From NCBI GenBank assembly GCA_016844515.1, contig JAERMP010000011.1:1-22590 (forward strand): a stretch of 22,590 nt of DNA. Reading direction: 5' to 3'. A program made the translations under genes and the position numbers. Below, in pieces: positions 14,747-22,590 of this stretch (position 1 is its first letter; every line of letters starts with the position of its first letter). The notes under the pieces were generated by a model, which was not told the origin of the DNA, ran no database searches, and saw nothing but the letters and a program-made list of their open reading frames with translations. Source of the DNA: Thermoleophilia bacterium (GTDB taxonomy: Bacteria > Actinomycetota > Thermoleophilia > Gaiellales > Gaiellaceae).

Positions 14747-15631
14747 CTACGTGGTCGACGGAAGCTCGAGCGTGCCTGCGAAGACGACTTCGCGCTCGAG
14801 CTCGACACCGAACTGCTCCCGCGCGCGCCGTCGCGCCTCGACCATCAGCGCGATGCAATCGGCGCTCGTCGCGCCGCCCGCGTTCTCGATGAAGTTCGAG
14901 TGCTTCGGCGATATGGCGGCGCCTCCTACCCGATGACCCTTGAGACCGCAGAGCTCGAGCATCCGCCCCGCGCCGATCTCGCCAGGGGGGTTCTTGAAGA
15001 CGCTCCCGAACGTGCGCTTGTTCGTCGGCTGTGTGGCCTTCCGCCGAGCGACGAGCTCCGCGATCGTCTCCTTGATCTCGGCGGGTGGACACGGCTCGAG
15101 TCGGTATTCGACCTTCGCGACAACATGTCCGGCGGTGAGCGACGAATGACGGTAGGCGAGGCCCAGATCCTCCCGCGAGAGCCACCTCTCGCCGTCTGCC
15201 GTGACAACGAGCGCTCGGACGAGGACGTCCGACCAGTCGCGCCCGTACGCACCCGCGTTCATCCGCACGCCGCCTCCTGCCGTCCCTGGAATCGCGCAGG
15301 CGAACTCGAAGCCTCCGAGGCCGGCAGCGCGCGCTCGGTGAAGGCACACCGCATTCGTCGCCCCTCCGCCCGCGGCCAGGTGTCCATCCCGCGCCTCCAC
15401 CCCGGCGAGCTCTCCTTCGAGTCGCACCACGACCTCATCGACGCCCTCGTCCGCCGCGAGCACGTTCGACCCGAGCCCGACGACGAGGATCTCGAGGCCC
15501 TCGCCCTCCGCAAAGCGCAGTGCTTCCGCGAGCTCGGGAAGTGTTCTGGGCCGCGCCAGAGCACGAGCAGGACCGCCCGTTCCGATCGTCGTAAGACGCG
15601 CGAGCGGAACGCCGTGCTCGATAACCACCAC
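14747..15631 (-). CDS. murB: UDP-N-acetylenolpyruvoylglucosamine reductase
   Basis: This FAD enzyme reduces UDP-GlcNAc-enolpyruvate to UDP-MurNAc. FAD-domain signatures are TTIGTGGPA (14-22), LGSNVLAADEG (53-63) and IPGTAGGGVRMNAGAYG (114-130). The catalytic serine is S210 in FGSVFKNPPG, and the last domain has GHRVGGAAISPKHSNFIEN. Length is 294 residues. The start is GTG 15631, whose first base is the last base of the murC stop (TAGTG); a second GTG at 15628 is equally possible. The open frame runs on to 16384 inside murC, but that part is only a murC shadow. murB lies inside the dcw cluster between murC and ftsQ. Confidence 0.95.
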   Translation of the reverse strand: MVVIEHGVPLARLTTIGTGGPARALARPRTLPELAEALRFAEGEGLEILVVGLGSNVLAADEGVDEVVVRLEGELAGVEARDGHLAAGGGATNAVCLHRARAAGLGGFEFACAIPGTAGGGVRMNAGAYGRDWSDVLVRALVVTADGERWLSREDLGLAYRHSSLTAGHVVAKVEYRLEPCPPAEIKETIAELVARRKATQPTNKRTFGSVFKNPPGEIGAGRMLELCGLKGHRVGGAAISPKHSNFIENAGGATSADCIALMVEARRRAREQFGVELEREVVFAGTLELPSTT

Positions 15632-16818
15632 TACTCGGGCAGTCCTTGAACGATCGCGCGCGCGATTCGCCACGGCTCTCCGACGCCGAGCGTGACGACG
15701 ACGTCGCCTGGCTTCGCCCAGGCAAGAGCGAGCGCGCAGGCATCGTCCAGCGTCGGCGCCCAACCCCGGCGAACACCCGGAGCCACGCTGTCCAGAACGA
15801 GCTTGCCCGAGACGCCCGTGATCGGCGCGTCGCGCCCGTCGATCACATCGGTGACGACAGCCGCGTCCGCGAGACCGAGCGCAGCCCCTAGTTCTCGTGA
15901 GAGCTGGCGCGTTCTTTCGTAGACATGCGGCTGATACACGGCAATAAGGCGCCTCTCGGTCACGTCTCGAGCCGTCCGAAGTGTCGCGGCGATCTCGGTG
16001 GGATTGTGGGCGTAGTCGTCGATCACGCGAACGCCGGCGCGTTCGCCGACGAGCTCGAACCTCCGACCCACTCCGGCGAACCCGACAATCACGCGCTCCG
16101 CGTCCGGGCGGGCGACGCCTGCGAGCTCGAGGACTGCGAGCGCCGTGGCCGCGTTCCTGCGGTTGTGGTCTCCCAGCACTGCCAGCTCGAGGTCCGCGGC
16201 GTCGAGCTCCCACCCGCGAACGGTGAGTGGAGCGGCCATCAACCATTTTTCGAAAAACGCACCAAGCTCGGACTCCGACGCGTACGTCGCGTGGTGGTCG
16301 AGCTCGATGTTCGTCACGGCGGCGATATCCGGGCAGAGGAGCGCGATCGAGCGATCGGACTCGTCGCCCTCTACGACGAGCCACCCCGCGCCGGTGCCTG
16401 CATTGCCGCCGAGCTGCGGAACGATTCCGCCGATGATCCAGGACGGATCCTCGCCGAGCTCTCGGAGGACGTACGCGATCATCGCTGCCGTTGTCGTCTT
16501 TCCGTGCGCGCCGCCGACGACGATCGACCGGCGAAGAGCAACGAGCTCGGCGAGAAACTTCGCGCGAGACCGACCCTCGATCCGGCCGGTGTGCGCAGTC
16601 GACACCACGACCTCGAAGCCCGCCGGAGGTTTGGGCTCACCACCAAGATCGACGTCAATGCCCTTCAGCGCATCGAGAAAGATCGTGTCCCGCGCCTCCC
16701 AGCCACGCACCTCGGCGCCCCAGGCGCGCGAGAAGTTGGCGTACGCGGACAGCCCGGCGCCGCCGATCCCGACGAAGTAGAACCGTCGGCCGGCGAGTGG
16801 GTTTGAGCTCTCGGTCAA
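15631..16818 (-). CDS. murC: UDP-N-acetylmuramate-L-alanine ligase, compact form
   Basis: It adds L-Ala to UDP-MurNAc with ATP, the first peptide step of peptidoglycan. Signatures are FVGIGGAGLSAYA (15-27), the ATP loop GAHGKTTT (103-110), EGDESDRS (150-157), TNIELDHHATY (169-179) and DDYAHNPTE (267-275). At 395 residues it is shorter than the usual 450-490. The middle of the central domain, between about 190 and 215, is compressed so that FFEKWL is followed soon by LGDHNRRNAATAL. The usual SGSD after the first Rossmann strand reads RGWE. The fold landmarks are otherwise complete, so it is probably active. The start is TTG 16818; no ATG or GTG is available nearby. A palindrome lies just upstream. 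Confidence 0.9.
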   Translation of the reverse strand: MTESSNPLAGRRFYFVGIGGAGLSAYANFSRAWGAEVRGWEARDTIFLDALKGIDVDLGGEPKPPAGFEVVVSTAHTGRIEGRSRAKFLAELVALRRSIVVGGAHGKTTTAAMIAYVLRELGEDPSWIIGGIVPQLGGNAGTGAGWLVVEGDESDRSIALLCPDIAAVTNIELDHHATYASESELGAFFEKWLMAAPLTVRGWELDAADLELAVLGDHNRRNAATALAVLELAGVARPDAERVIVGFAGVGRRFELVGERAGVRVIDDYAHNPTEIAATLRTARDVTERRLIAVYQPHVYERTRQLSRELGAALGLADAAVVTDVIDGRDAPITGVSGKLVLDSVAPGVRRGWAPTLDDACALALAWAKPGDVVVTLGVGEPWRIARAIVQGLPE

Positions 16819-16833
16819 GTCGCCATCCGTCTC

Positions 16834-16856
16834 CCAAGTAACAGTCTGTTACTTGG
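16834..16856. repeat. 23-base near-perfect palindrome across the murG stop, upstream of murC
   Basis: CCAAGTAACAG and CTGTTACTTGG are exact complements around one central T (16845). It contains the murG TAA stop (16849-16851) and ends 16 bases before the murC TTG. It is AT-richer than its surroundings. On the mRNA its last GG joins GAGA, so a hairpin would abut or hide the only SD-like sequence (GGGAG) for murC. It could be an operator, a processing or attenuation hairpin, or a translational switch. There is no T-tract. Confidence 0.85.
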
Positions 16857-17940
16857 CACGATGAGTGCTCCGTTCCGATGCGAGCGTGACGAGTGCGTCG
16901 GCGATCGCATCGGCGGCGTGCGGCCGCGCGAGCGTCCGCATTGCCTCCCGCATGCCGCGTAGGCGCTCGCGGTCTCCGAGCAACTCGACGATGAGTTGGG
17001 GAGCGCGCGAGAGGTCGCTCTGGTCGAGGGCAATTGCGCCACCACCGCGCTCGAAGTGGTGCGCGTTGACGCTTTGGTGATCCGCCGTCGCGTAAGGGTA
17101 CGGGACGAGGATCGACGGCATCCCCGCAGCGGCGAGCTCCCAGACCGTGCCTCCCGCTCTCGAGATCGCGAGATCGGCAACGGCAAGCGCTTCGCCGAAG
17201 TGGTCGGTGGTCGGAAGTAGGACGTAGTCCGGGCGCTTCACCTTCGCGCGCAGCGCCTCGTAGTCCCTCTCGCCGGAAACGTGCAACACCGCGGGCCCGC
17301 TCTCACCGAACGCCTCGACTGCGAACTCGTTCAGAGCCTGAGCCCCGGCGAGCCCCCCGAACACGGCGAGGACCGGGCCGTCGGCTGGGAGCCCGAAGCG
17401 CGCCCGACCGGTCATGCGATCGCCGTCGAGATGAGCCGTGGGAATCGGTCTCCCCGTGACCACGTACTTCGCGCCGTAGCGCCCGGGGATCAAGTAGGAG
17501 AGGAACACCTTGCGCGCAAACGGCGCCGCGAGCCGGTTGGCGAGCCCGAGGTGGGCGTCCGCTTCGGTGAGCGCGGTCGGGATCCGGCGCAAGCGCGCGG
17601 CGAGCACCATCGGACCGGCGACGTAGCCCCCCGCTCCGAGGACGACGTCGGGACGACGGCGCGCGAGGATGCCGTTGCAGACAAACGGCGCGCGAGCTGC
17701 GCGGATGAGAGCGCGGACGAGGTCGAGGCCGAGCTTCCTTGGGAACCCGGAGATCGGGAACGTGTCGAGCTCGAAGCCCGCCTCAGGTACCAGATGCGAT
17801 TCGACGGGGCCGGGCGACCCGGCGAACGTCACCGTCACCCCGCGTGCGCGCAGTGCTTCGGCGACCGCGAGCGCTGGTCGGACGTGCCCCGCTGTTCCGC
17901 CCGCTGCGATCAGGCACGCGAGCTTGGACGACTGTTCCAT
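16849..17940 (-). CDS. murG: UDP-GlcNAc:lipid I GlcNAc transferase MurG
   Basis: It converts lipid I to lipid II at the inner face of the membrane (GT28 family). The donor and acceptor loops are visible: GGTAGHVRPALAVAEAL (14-30), LGAGGYVAGP (101-110), VFGGLAGAQALNE, and SRAGGTVWELAAAGMPSILVPYP followed by ADHQSVNA. The usual HEQN-type motif after the first domain is replaced by TEADAHLGLANR (124-135), a departure from the textbook form. Length (363) is normal. ATG 17940 must be close to the true start because GGTAGH is only 13 residues in. Its first 158 bases lie inside the ftsW frame, and there is no good SD, so translation probably relies on coupling. Confidence 0.95.
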   Translation of the reverse strand: MEQSSKLACLIAAGGTAGHVRPALAVAEALRARGVTVTFAGSPGPVESHLVPEAGFELDTFPISGFPRKLGLDLVRALIRAARAPFVCNGILARRRPDVVLGAGGYVAGPMVLAARLRRIPTALTEADAHLGLANRLAAPFARKVFLSYLIPGRYGAKYVVTGRPIPTAHLDGDRMTGRARFGLPADGPVLAVFGGLAGAQALNEFAVEAFGESGPAVLHVSGERDYEALRAKVKRPDYVLLPTTDHFGEALAVADLAISRAGGTVWELAAAGMPSILVPYPYATADHQSVNAHHFERGGGAIALDQSDLSRAPQLIVELLGDRERLRGMREAMRTLARPHAADAIADALVTLASERSTHRAK

Positions 17941-19018
17941 TCACGGCGATGTTAAGGAGAATTCCGACCCCGGCGAGGAGCACAACGAGACTCGACCCCC
18001 CATACGAGACGAACGGAAGCGGAATTCCGGTGAGTGGCGCAATGCCGAGAACCGCGGCGAGGTTGATCGCGGCCTGCCCACAGATGAGCGCTGTGAGGCC
18101 GGCAGCGAGCAGCTTTCCGAAGGGGTCGCGACAGCGGAGAGCGATGCGGAACCCCGCGACTGCGAACACGGCGAAGGCGCCGATAACGAGCACCGAGCCG
18201 AAGAGGCCGAGCTCTTCCCCGATGACGGCGAAGATCATGTCCGTGTGCGCCTCGGGCAGGTACGAGATCTTGCCCACGCCCTCGCCGAGACCCGCACCCG
18301 TGAATCCTCCCGACCCGATGCCGATCATCGCCTGGACGATCTGGAATCCGGACCCCTGAGCGTCGCTCCAGGGATCGAGGAAGCTGAACACTCGCGCACG
18401 GCGGTAGGGCTCGACCCAGATGGCAAGCAGACCCATCGCCGCCGCGAGGAGCGAGGCCGCCGCAAGAAGGCGAATGGGAACGCCGGCGACCAGGAAGACC
18501 GCGAGCATCATCCCGCACAGGGAGATGGTCGTTCCGAGGTCGGGCTCCAAGAGGATCAGACCGCAGAAGATTGCCGTGAGCAGCCCGAGCGGCTTGATGA
18601 GCTCACCCAACGTTCGCGGAGCTCGTCGCCGCGCGAGATATACCGCCGCGAAGAGACACAGCGCGAGCTTGGCGAGCTCGGACGGCTGGAAGCTGGCGGG
18701 CCCGAGCAGGAACCAGCGTCGCGCGCCGTTGATCTGCGGGCCGAGAACGAGCACGGCGACACAGAGACCCAGTGCGACGAGGAGGAGCGGCGGCGCGAGG
18801 AACCGAAGCCGATGGTAGTCGAAGCGGGCAGCCGCCACCATCACGGCCACGCCGATGAGCGCGTACACAGCCTGGCGCTTGAGGTAGCTCATCGGATCGC
18901 CGTCGCCCAGAGCCGCCGACGCAGAAGTCGCGCTGTAGACCATCACGAGCCCGAACGCAACGAGGCCCAGCGTGACGAACGCGAGCAGCCGCTGGTCGAA
19001 GTGGCCGTCCCGTGTCAC
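17783..19018 (-). CDS. ftsW: Septal peptidoglycan polymerase FtsW (SEDS family)
   Basis: This polytopic glycosyltransferase polymerises lipid II at the division site with its partner PBP. The 411-residue form has about ten spans and SEDS signatures: QINGARRWFLLGPASFQPSE (95-114), LEPDLGTT, the DPWSDAQGSGFQ loop, YLPEAHTDMIFAVIGEE, and PFVSYGGSSLV near the end. The start is GTG 19018, which overlaps the murD stop (GTGA); the frame runs further back to 19093, inside murD. The expected C-terminus is near ILLNIAVNG, but the frame runs about 50 more residues, Arg- and Ser-rich, inside murG. That tail is either a real cytoplasmic extension or the result of a frameshift. FtsW is preferred over RodA by location. 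Confidence 0.94.
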   Translation of the reverse strand: MTRDGHFDQRLLAFVTLGLVAFGLVMVYSATSASAALGDGDPMSYLKRQAVYALIGVAVMVAAARFDYHRLRFLAPPLLLVALGLCVAVLVLGPQINGARRWFLLGPASFQPSELAKLALCLFAAVYLARRRAPRTLGELIKPLGLLTAIFCGLILLEPDLGTTISLCGMMLAVFLVAGVPIRLLAAASLLAAAMGLLAIWVEPYRRARVFSFLDPWSDAQGSGFQIVQAMIGIGSGGFTGAGLGEGVGKISYLPEAHTDMIFAVIGEELGLFGSVLVIGAFAVFAVAGFRIALRCRDPFGKLLAAGLTALICGQAAINLAAVLGIAPLTGIPLPFVSYGGSSLVVLLAGVGILLNIAVNGTVVQARVPDRSGRNSGARPTSARGRRSTARTRGDGDVRRVARPRRIASGT

Positions 19019-20277
19019 GCGAGCGCCTCCACGAGGCGGCGGAACGCGTCCCCCCGGGCCTCGAAGTCCTTGAACTGGTCGAAGCTGGCGCACGCGGGCG
19101 AGAGGAGCACGACATCACCGGCCGTGGCGTTCGACGCCGCCGCCGCAAGAGCAGATCCAAGGTCGTCCGTATCGACGTGGGGAACGCCCGCGCTGTCGAG
19201 CGCCGCGGCGATCTCCCGCGAGGCCTCCCCGATGAGGTACGCGCGATCGCCGGAACCGAGCGCCGCGGCGAGAGGCGCGTAGGGCTCCGCTTTCCCTCGC
19301 CCGCCGAGGATGAGGTGCAGCCGGGACCCAGGGAACGACGCGAGCGCACGCAACGCCGCGGCGACGTTGGTGGCCTTCGAGTCGTTGACGTAGCGCACGC
19401 CCCGAAGCTCGCGGACGAGCTCGATGCGGTGGGGAACGCCGACGAAGGTACGCAACGCCTGTGCGATCGCGTCGTCGGCGATGCCTGCAGCCCGCGCAGC
19501 GGCGGTCGCCGCGGCGGCGTTCTCGCGGTTGTGGGGACCCGGGATGCGCGGCTCGGCGGGCAGCTCGTCGCTCGCGTCGAACTCCACCCTGCGGCCCGCC
19601 CCCGGGACGGGCGTGAACCCTCGCGGGACGACGGCCGTGTCCTCGCTCGACTGGCACTCGAAGATCCGAAGCTTGGCCGCCGCGTAGGAGTCGAACGAGC
19701 CGTGGCGGTCGAGGTGGTCGGGCTCGAGATTGAGGAGGACACCGATCTTCGGCCTGAGCGTTTCCACGTCCTCGAGCTGGAACGACGAGAGCTCGCAGAC
19801 AATCCACGCGTCGGCGCTGACGGAGCCGACGAGAGCGGTGAGTGAACGACCAACGTTCCCCGCGACCTCGACGGGCCGATCCGCCGCCCGAAAGACCTCT
19901 CCCAGGAGCTCACTCGTGGTGGTCTTGCCGTTCGTACCGGTAACCCCGAGAATCGGATTCGCGAGGAGTCGCGCGCCGAGCTCGATCTCGCCCCACACAG
20001 GGATGCCGCGCATACGCGCGCCGGCGACGAGCGGCGCCTCACCCGGGACACCCGGGCTCTTCACGACGAGATCGATCCCCTGTAGCAGCTTCTCCTCCTC
20101 GCGTCCGAGGTGAACTTCGACGCCGAGCTCGAGGAGCCTCCCCGCTTCGATGGCCTCGTCGCGATCGAACGCCACCACTTCAGCGCCCTGTGCGACGAGC
20201 ACCGACGCCGCCGCGTTCCCCGAGCGCGCGAGCCCCACGACGAGGACGCGCTTGCCGGAGAGCTGACTCCCGTTCAA
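19015..20277 (-). CDS. murD: UDP-N-acetylmuramoylalanine-D-glutamate ligase
   Basis: It adds D-Glu to UDP-MurNAc-L-Ala. Landmarks are the N-terminal Rossmann GKRVLVVGLARSGNAAA (8-24), SPGVPGEAPLV (74-84), the ATP loop GVTGTNGKTTT (111-121), ELSSFQLE, NLEPDHLDRHG and NDSKATNV. The C-terminus has LLSPACASFDQFKDFEARG, which is diagnostic of MurD. I chose TTG 20277, overlapping the mraY stop in a TTGA. This gives 420 residues and begins right before the first strand. The frame continues upstream to 20382 inside mraY, adding residues with no family match. The 3' end overlaps ftsW by four bases. Confidence 0.95.
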   Translation of the reverse strand: MNGSQLSGKRVLVVGLARSGNAAASVLVAQGAEVVAFDRDEAIEAGRLLELGVEVHLGREEEKLLQGIDLVVKSPGVPGEAPLVAGARMRGIPVWGEIELGARLLANPILGVTGTNGKTTTSELLGEVFRAADRPVEVAGNVGRSLTALVGSVSADAWIVCELSSFQLEDVETLRPKIGVLLNLEPDHLDRHGSFDSYAAAKLRIFECQSSEDTAVVPRGFTPVPGAGRRVEFDASDELPAEPRIPGPHNRENAAAATAAARAAGIADDAIAQALRTFVGVPHRIELVRELRGVRYVNDSKATNVAAALRALASFPGSRLHLILGGRGKAEPYAPLAAALGSGDRAYLIGEASREIAAALDSAGVPHVDTDDLGSALAAAASNATAGDVVLLSPACASFDQFKDFEARGDAFRRLVEALA

Positions 20278-21290
20278 GGCTCGACGAACCGAAGGAAGTC
20301 GCCGTAGAAGAGAGCGAACCCGGAGGCGCAGAGGATCGCGCAGATGATCCAGAATCGGACCATCACCTTGGTCTCCGACCACGCTTTCATCTCGAAGTGG
20401 TGGTGAATCGGCGCCATGAGGAATACGCGCCGCCCCGTCCTCTTGAAACTGATCACCTGGATGATCAGCGACAGCACTTCGATCACGAAGATGCCGGCGA
20501 TGAGGGGCAGGAGGATCTCCGTTCCGGTCACGACCGCGAACCCCGCGATCGCCCCTCCCAGCGCCATCGAGCCCGTGTCGCCCATGAAGACCTCAGCCGG
20601 GAAGGCGTTGTACCAGAGGAAGCCGATCGTGCCTCCGATCAAGGCCGCGGCGAGGGTCGCGATGTCGAGATAGACCTCGCTGCGATCTCCGGGCACACCC
20701 GAGCGAATCCACGCGATCCCCGCGATCGCGAGGAACGTCAGCAGCATGATCGTCGCGGTACCCGCAGCAAGACCGTCGATGCCATCCGTGAGGTTGGCGC
20801 CGTTCACGGTCCCCGCGATCACGAGGAAGAGGAAGGGGTAGAAGAGGACGCCGAGGTTGACGTCCCAGCTGACGACCGGGACGTAGATCGAGGTCGTGAA
20901 GTGCTGGTTCTCCTGGAGCAGCAGCGCAGCCCCGACCGTGACCGCGAGGAGCAGCACCATCTTCCAACGACCGGGCAGTCCGAGCGAGTGCCGTCGTCGC
21001 AATTTCAGGTAATCGTCGCCGAACCCGATCGCCGCGCACCCGAGGGTGATGAAGAGCACGGTCAGCGCTTCGGCCGTGTACTGCGAGAGCGCGAGGAAGG
21101 GAATGACGGCGGACGCGATGATGAGGAACCCTCCCATCGTCGGCGTCCCCTGCTTCACGACGTGCGCCGCGGGACCCTCGGCCCGGATCTGCTGGCCGAG
21201 GTTTCTCGCACGGAGCATCGCGATGAACTTCGGCCCGATCACGACGGCTGCGACCATCGCGAGCAGGCCTGCGATCAGGACGGGAACCAT
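20274..21290 (-). CDS. mraY: Phospho-N-acetylmuramoyl-pentapeptide transferase MraY
   Basis: It makes lipid I from UDP-MurNAc-pentapeptide and undecaprenyl phosphate. The 338 residues contain about ten spans. Catalytic and Mg-binding motifs are FGDDYLK (90-96, D92/D93), NLTDGIDGLAAG (166-177), FMGDTGSMALGG (235-246, D238) and the APIHHHFE loop (293-300). The N-terminal QGTPTMGG segment (47-54) is also typical. The ATG at 21290 overlaps the murF 3' end by 16 bases. The stop overlaps murD by four bases, which makes a tightly coupled chain. Confidence 0.97.
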   Translation of the reverse strand: MVPVLIAGLLAMVAAVVIGPKFIAMLRARNLGQQIRAEGPAAHVVKQGTPTMGGFLIIASAVIPFLALSQYTAEALTVLFITLGCAAIGFGDDYLKLRRRHSLGLPGRWKMVLLLAVTVGAALLLQENQHFTTSIYVPVVSWDVNLGVLFYPFLFLVIAGTVNGANLTDGIDGLAAGTATIMLLTFLAIAGIAWIRSGVPGDRSEVYLDIATLAAALIGGTIGFLWYNAFPAEVFMGDTGSMALGGAIAGFAVVTGTEILLPLIAGIFVIEVLSLIIQVISFKRTGRRVFLMAPIHHHFEMKAWSETKVMVRFWIICAILCASGFALFYGDFLRFVEP

Positions 21291-22576
21291 GCTCGAGCGA
21301 AGTTCGTGATCTCGGCGGCGATGCCTTCGAGCCCGACCGCTCGCGAGGCCTTCACGAGGACGGCGTCTCCGGGCTTCACCAAGGTGCGAGCAGCGTCGAC
21401 TGCCTCCTCGGCTCCGGCCACCCAGACCATGGGTTCGTATGCTCGGGCGGGGTCGCCCACTCCGATGACCTCGACTCCGAAGCGGCTCGCGAGCTCGCCG
21501 ATCTCGCGGTGGTATCGATCCGACTCGGCCCCGAGCTCCGCCATCTCTCCGAGGATCGCCACGCGGCGGCGCTCGCCGGCGCGCTCCAAAAGATGCTCGA
21601 GCGCGGCGCGCATCGAATCGGGGTTCGCGTTGTACGCGTCGTTGATCACGAGACCCCCGCCCGGGAGCGAGGTCTCCTCACCTCGCCAGGGAGAGAGCCG
21701 AATCGCGGTGGTGCCCTCCGAGGCGCGATCGAGCGGAAGCCCGAGCGCGGCGAATGCGTGCAAGGCAGCCAGGGTGTTGACAGCGTGGTGGCGCTGCGTG
21801 AACGGAAGCGCGAGCTCGACGATCTGGCCGTCGAGCGAGAAGCGTGTCGTACCGCCTTCGTGTTCGACGTCGTCCGGGTCGAAGCGTCGCACCGTGATGT
21901 CGTCCCGCCCGAGATATGGGGCGAGCTCCGAGGTGCGTTCGGGAATGACGGCCGTGCCGCCGGGCGGGAGCGACGCGATGGCTTCGGCGTTCGCTTCCGC
22001 TACCCGCTCTACGGTACCGAGCAGCTCGAGGTGCTCGGGGCCGATGTGGGGCACGACGGCTATCTCCGGCAGCGCGATCGCGCACAGCGTGGCGATCTGC
22101 CCGAGGCCGCGCATTCCCATCTCGGTGACGAGTATCCGGGTGTCGGGCTCCAGCCGGCAGACCGTCAACGGGAGGCCGATCTCGTTGTTGAGGCTCCTCT
22201 CGGCCCAGATCGTGGGCGCGTGCGGGGCGCACAGGGCACCGAGGATGTCCTTCGTGGTCGTCTTGCCCGCCGAGCCGACGACAGCGACCACGCGCGCATC
22301 GCTCTTCGAGCGGACGAGCGCGGCGAGCGCGGCGAGGGCGACCTCCTGGTCGTTCGGCACGAGAGTCGCCGCGCCACGCGCGCGAGCCTCCTCGATGTAG
22401 CGGACGCCCGCGTTGAGCGCGACGAACAGATCGCCGGGCCCGACCTCTCGGGAGTCGGCTTTGATCGCAGTGACAGATCGGCCCGGCTCGGCACCTTCGA
22501 ACCGCCCGACCTCGAGTGCGGCGATCTCCTCGTTCGAGAGCGGGATCACGTGCGCCCCACGCGCGCGTCCTTGCAT
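21275..22576 (-). CDS. murF: UDP-MurNAc-tripeptide D-Ala-D-Ala ligase
   Basis: It adds D-Ala-D-Ala and completes the UDP-MurNAc-pentapeptide. Landmarks are DSREVGPGDLFVAL (41-54), the ATP loop VGSAGKTTTKD (100-110), NNEIGLPLTV, TEMGMRGLGQI, HIGPEHLELLG, and AYNANPDSMRAAL, which is diagnostic of MurF. Two starts are possible. ATG 22576 follows an in-frame TAA at 22580-22582. GTG 22549 gives an N-terminus (IPLSNEEIA) that aligns better with the family and has GGGGCG close before it. I list the longer form. The bases before it could be the very end of a murE gene (A-L-stop), as gene order would predict, but 11 bases are too few to annotate. The gene overlaps mraY by 16 bases. Confidence 0.95.
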   Translation of the reverse strand: MQGRARGAHVIPLSNEEIAALEVGRFEGAEPGRSVTAIKADSREVGPGDLFVALNAGVRYIEEARARGAATLVPNDQEVALAALAALVRSKSDARVVAVVGSAGKTTTKDILGALCAPHAPTIWAERSLNNEIGLPLTVCRLEPDTRILVTEMGMRGLGQIATLCAIALPEIAVVPHIGPEHLELLGTVERVAEANAEAIASLPPGGTAVIPERTSELAPYLGRDDITVRRFDPDDVEHEGGTTRFSLDGQIVELALPFTQRHHAVNTLAALHAFAALGLPLDRASEGTTAIRLSPWRGEETSLPGGGLVINDAYNANPDSMRAALEHLLERAGERRRVAILGEMAELGAESDRYHREIGELASRFGVEVIGVGDPARAYEPMVWVAGAEEAVDAARTLVKPGDAVLVKASRAVGLEGIAAEITNFARAWFPS

Positions 22577-22590
22577 TCTTTACAGTGCCT

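Noticed and set aside
14716..14808. Longer ftsQ form starting at GTG 14808
   Set aside because: It would overlap murB by 62 bases and add a Ser/Arg low-complexity leader; ATG 14715 follows the murB stop cleanly.
17669..19282. 537-codon + strand frame opposite ftsW and murG
   Set aside because: Antisense shadow with skewed charged composition and no recognisable domain.
20190..22400. 736-codon open frame on the + strand opposite mraY and murF
   Set aside because: It is the GC-rich antisense shadow of two certain genes. The translation is low-complexity Arg/Asp/Glu/Ser without any family motif.
22580..22590. Possible last codons of murE (ending A-L-stop)
   Set aside because: It fits the expected gene order, but 11 bases cannot support an annotation, and another frame (stop at 22546-22548) is also open here.

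Overview
The window is high-GC bacterial DNA, densely packed, with many GTG and TTG starts and gene junctions that overlap by 1-16 bases. The FtsZ signature ([12 protein letters not shown]), a division cluster without ftsA between ftsQ and ftsZ, and the general codon style point to an actinomycete-type genome. A deep lineage such as Thermoleophilia is my best guess, but this rests on pattern recognition only. I see no mobile element, CRISPR array, tRNA or rRNA, and no gene-free stretch longer than about 300 bases.

Left part (1-8347), mixed housekeeping and accessory genes: the 3' two thirds of endonuclease IV (nfo, +); a convergent Cys-rich protein of unknown function (-); then, divergently, a Ca2+/H+ antiporter (cax) joined by an ATGA overlap to an unusual M16-type peptidase fused to two apparent PH-like domains. 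Next are a threonine aldolase (-) and rlmN (+), whose starts are only 14 bases apart. An SPFH/prohibitin-like membrane protein follows, overlapped by a 39-residue single-span membrane miniprotein. A VOC-fold protein and a secreted Cys-containing putative lipoprotein complete this part.

Middle (8344-12565, all -): a complete glycine cleavage operon, transcribed gcvT-gcvH-gcvPA-gcvPB, with tight junctions and the P-protein split in two. No lipoamide dehydrogenase gene is present here. No glycine riboswitch could be recognised in front of gcvT.

Right part (12651-22590, all -): the dcw cell wall and division cluster, transcribed murF-mraY-murD-ftsW-murG-murC-murB-ftsQ-ftsZ and ending in a strong hairpin. 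murF, mraY, murD, murC and murB make the peptidoglycan precursor; murG completes lipid II; FtsW polymerises it at the septum; FtsQ and FtsZ organise the divisome. A probable sigma70-type promoter lies in the ftsQ-ftsZ gap, so ftsZ probably also has its own transcript. Oddities here are a very compact MurC, a 158-base overlap of ftsW and murG, and a 23-base near-perfect palindrome spanning the murG stop just before murC.

The best candidates for something undescribed are the antiporter plus M16-PH fusion pair, the Cys-rich orphan, the SPFH-linked miniprotein and the murG/murC palindrome with the compact MurC. I did not find an obvious new defence system or mobile system.
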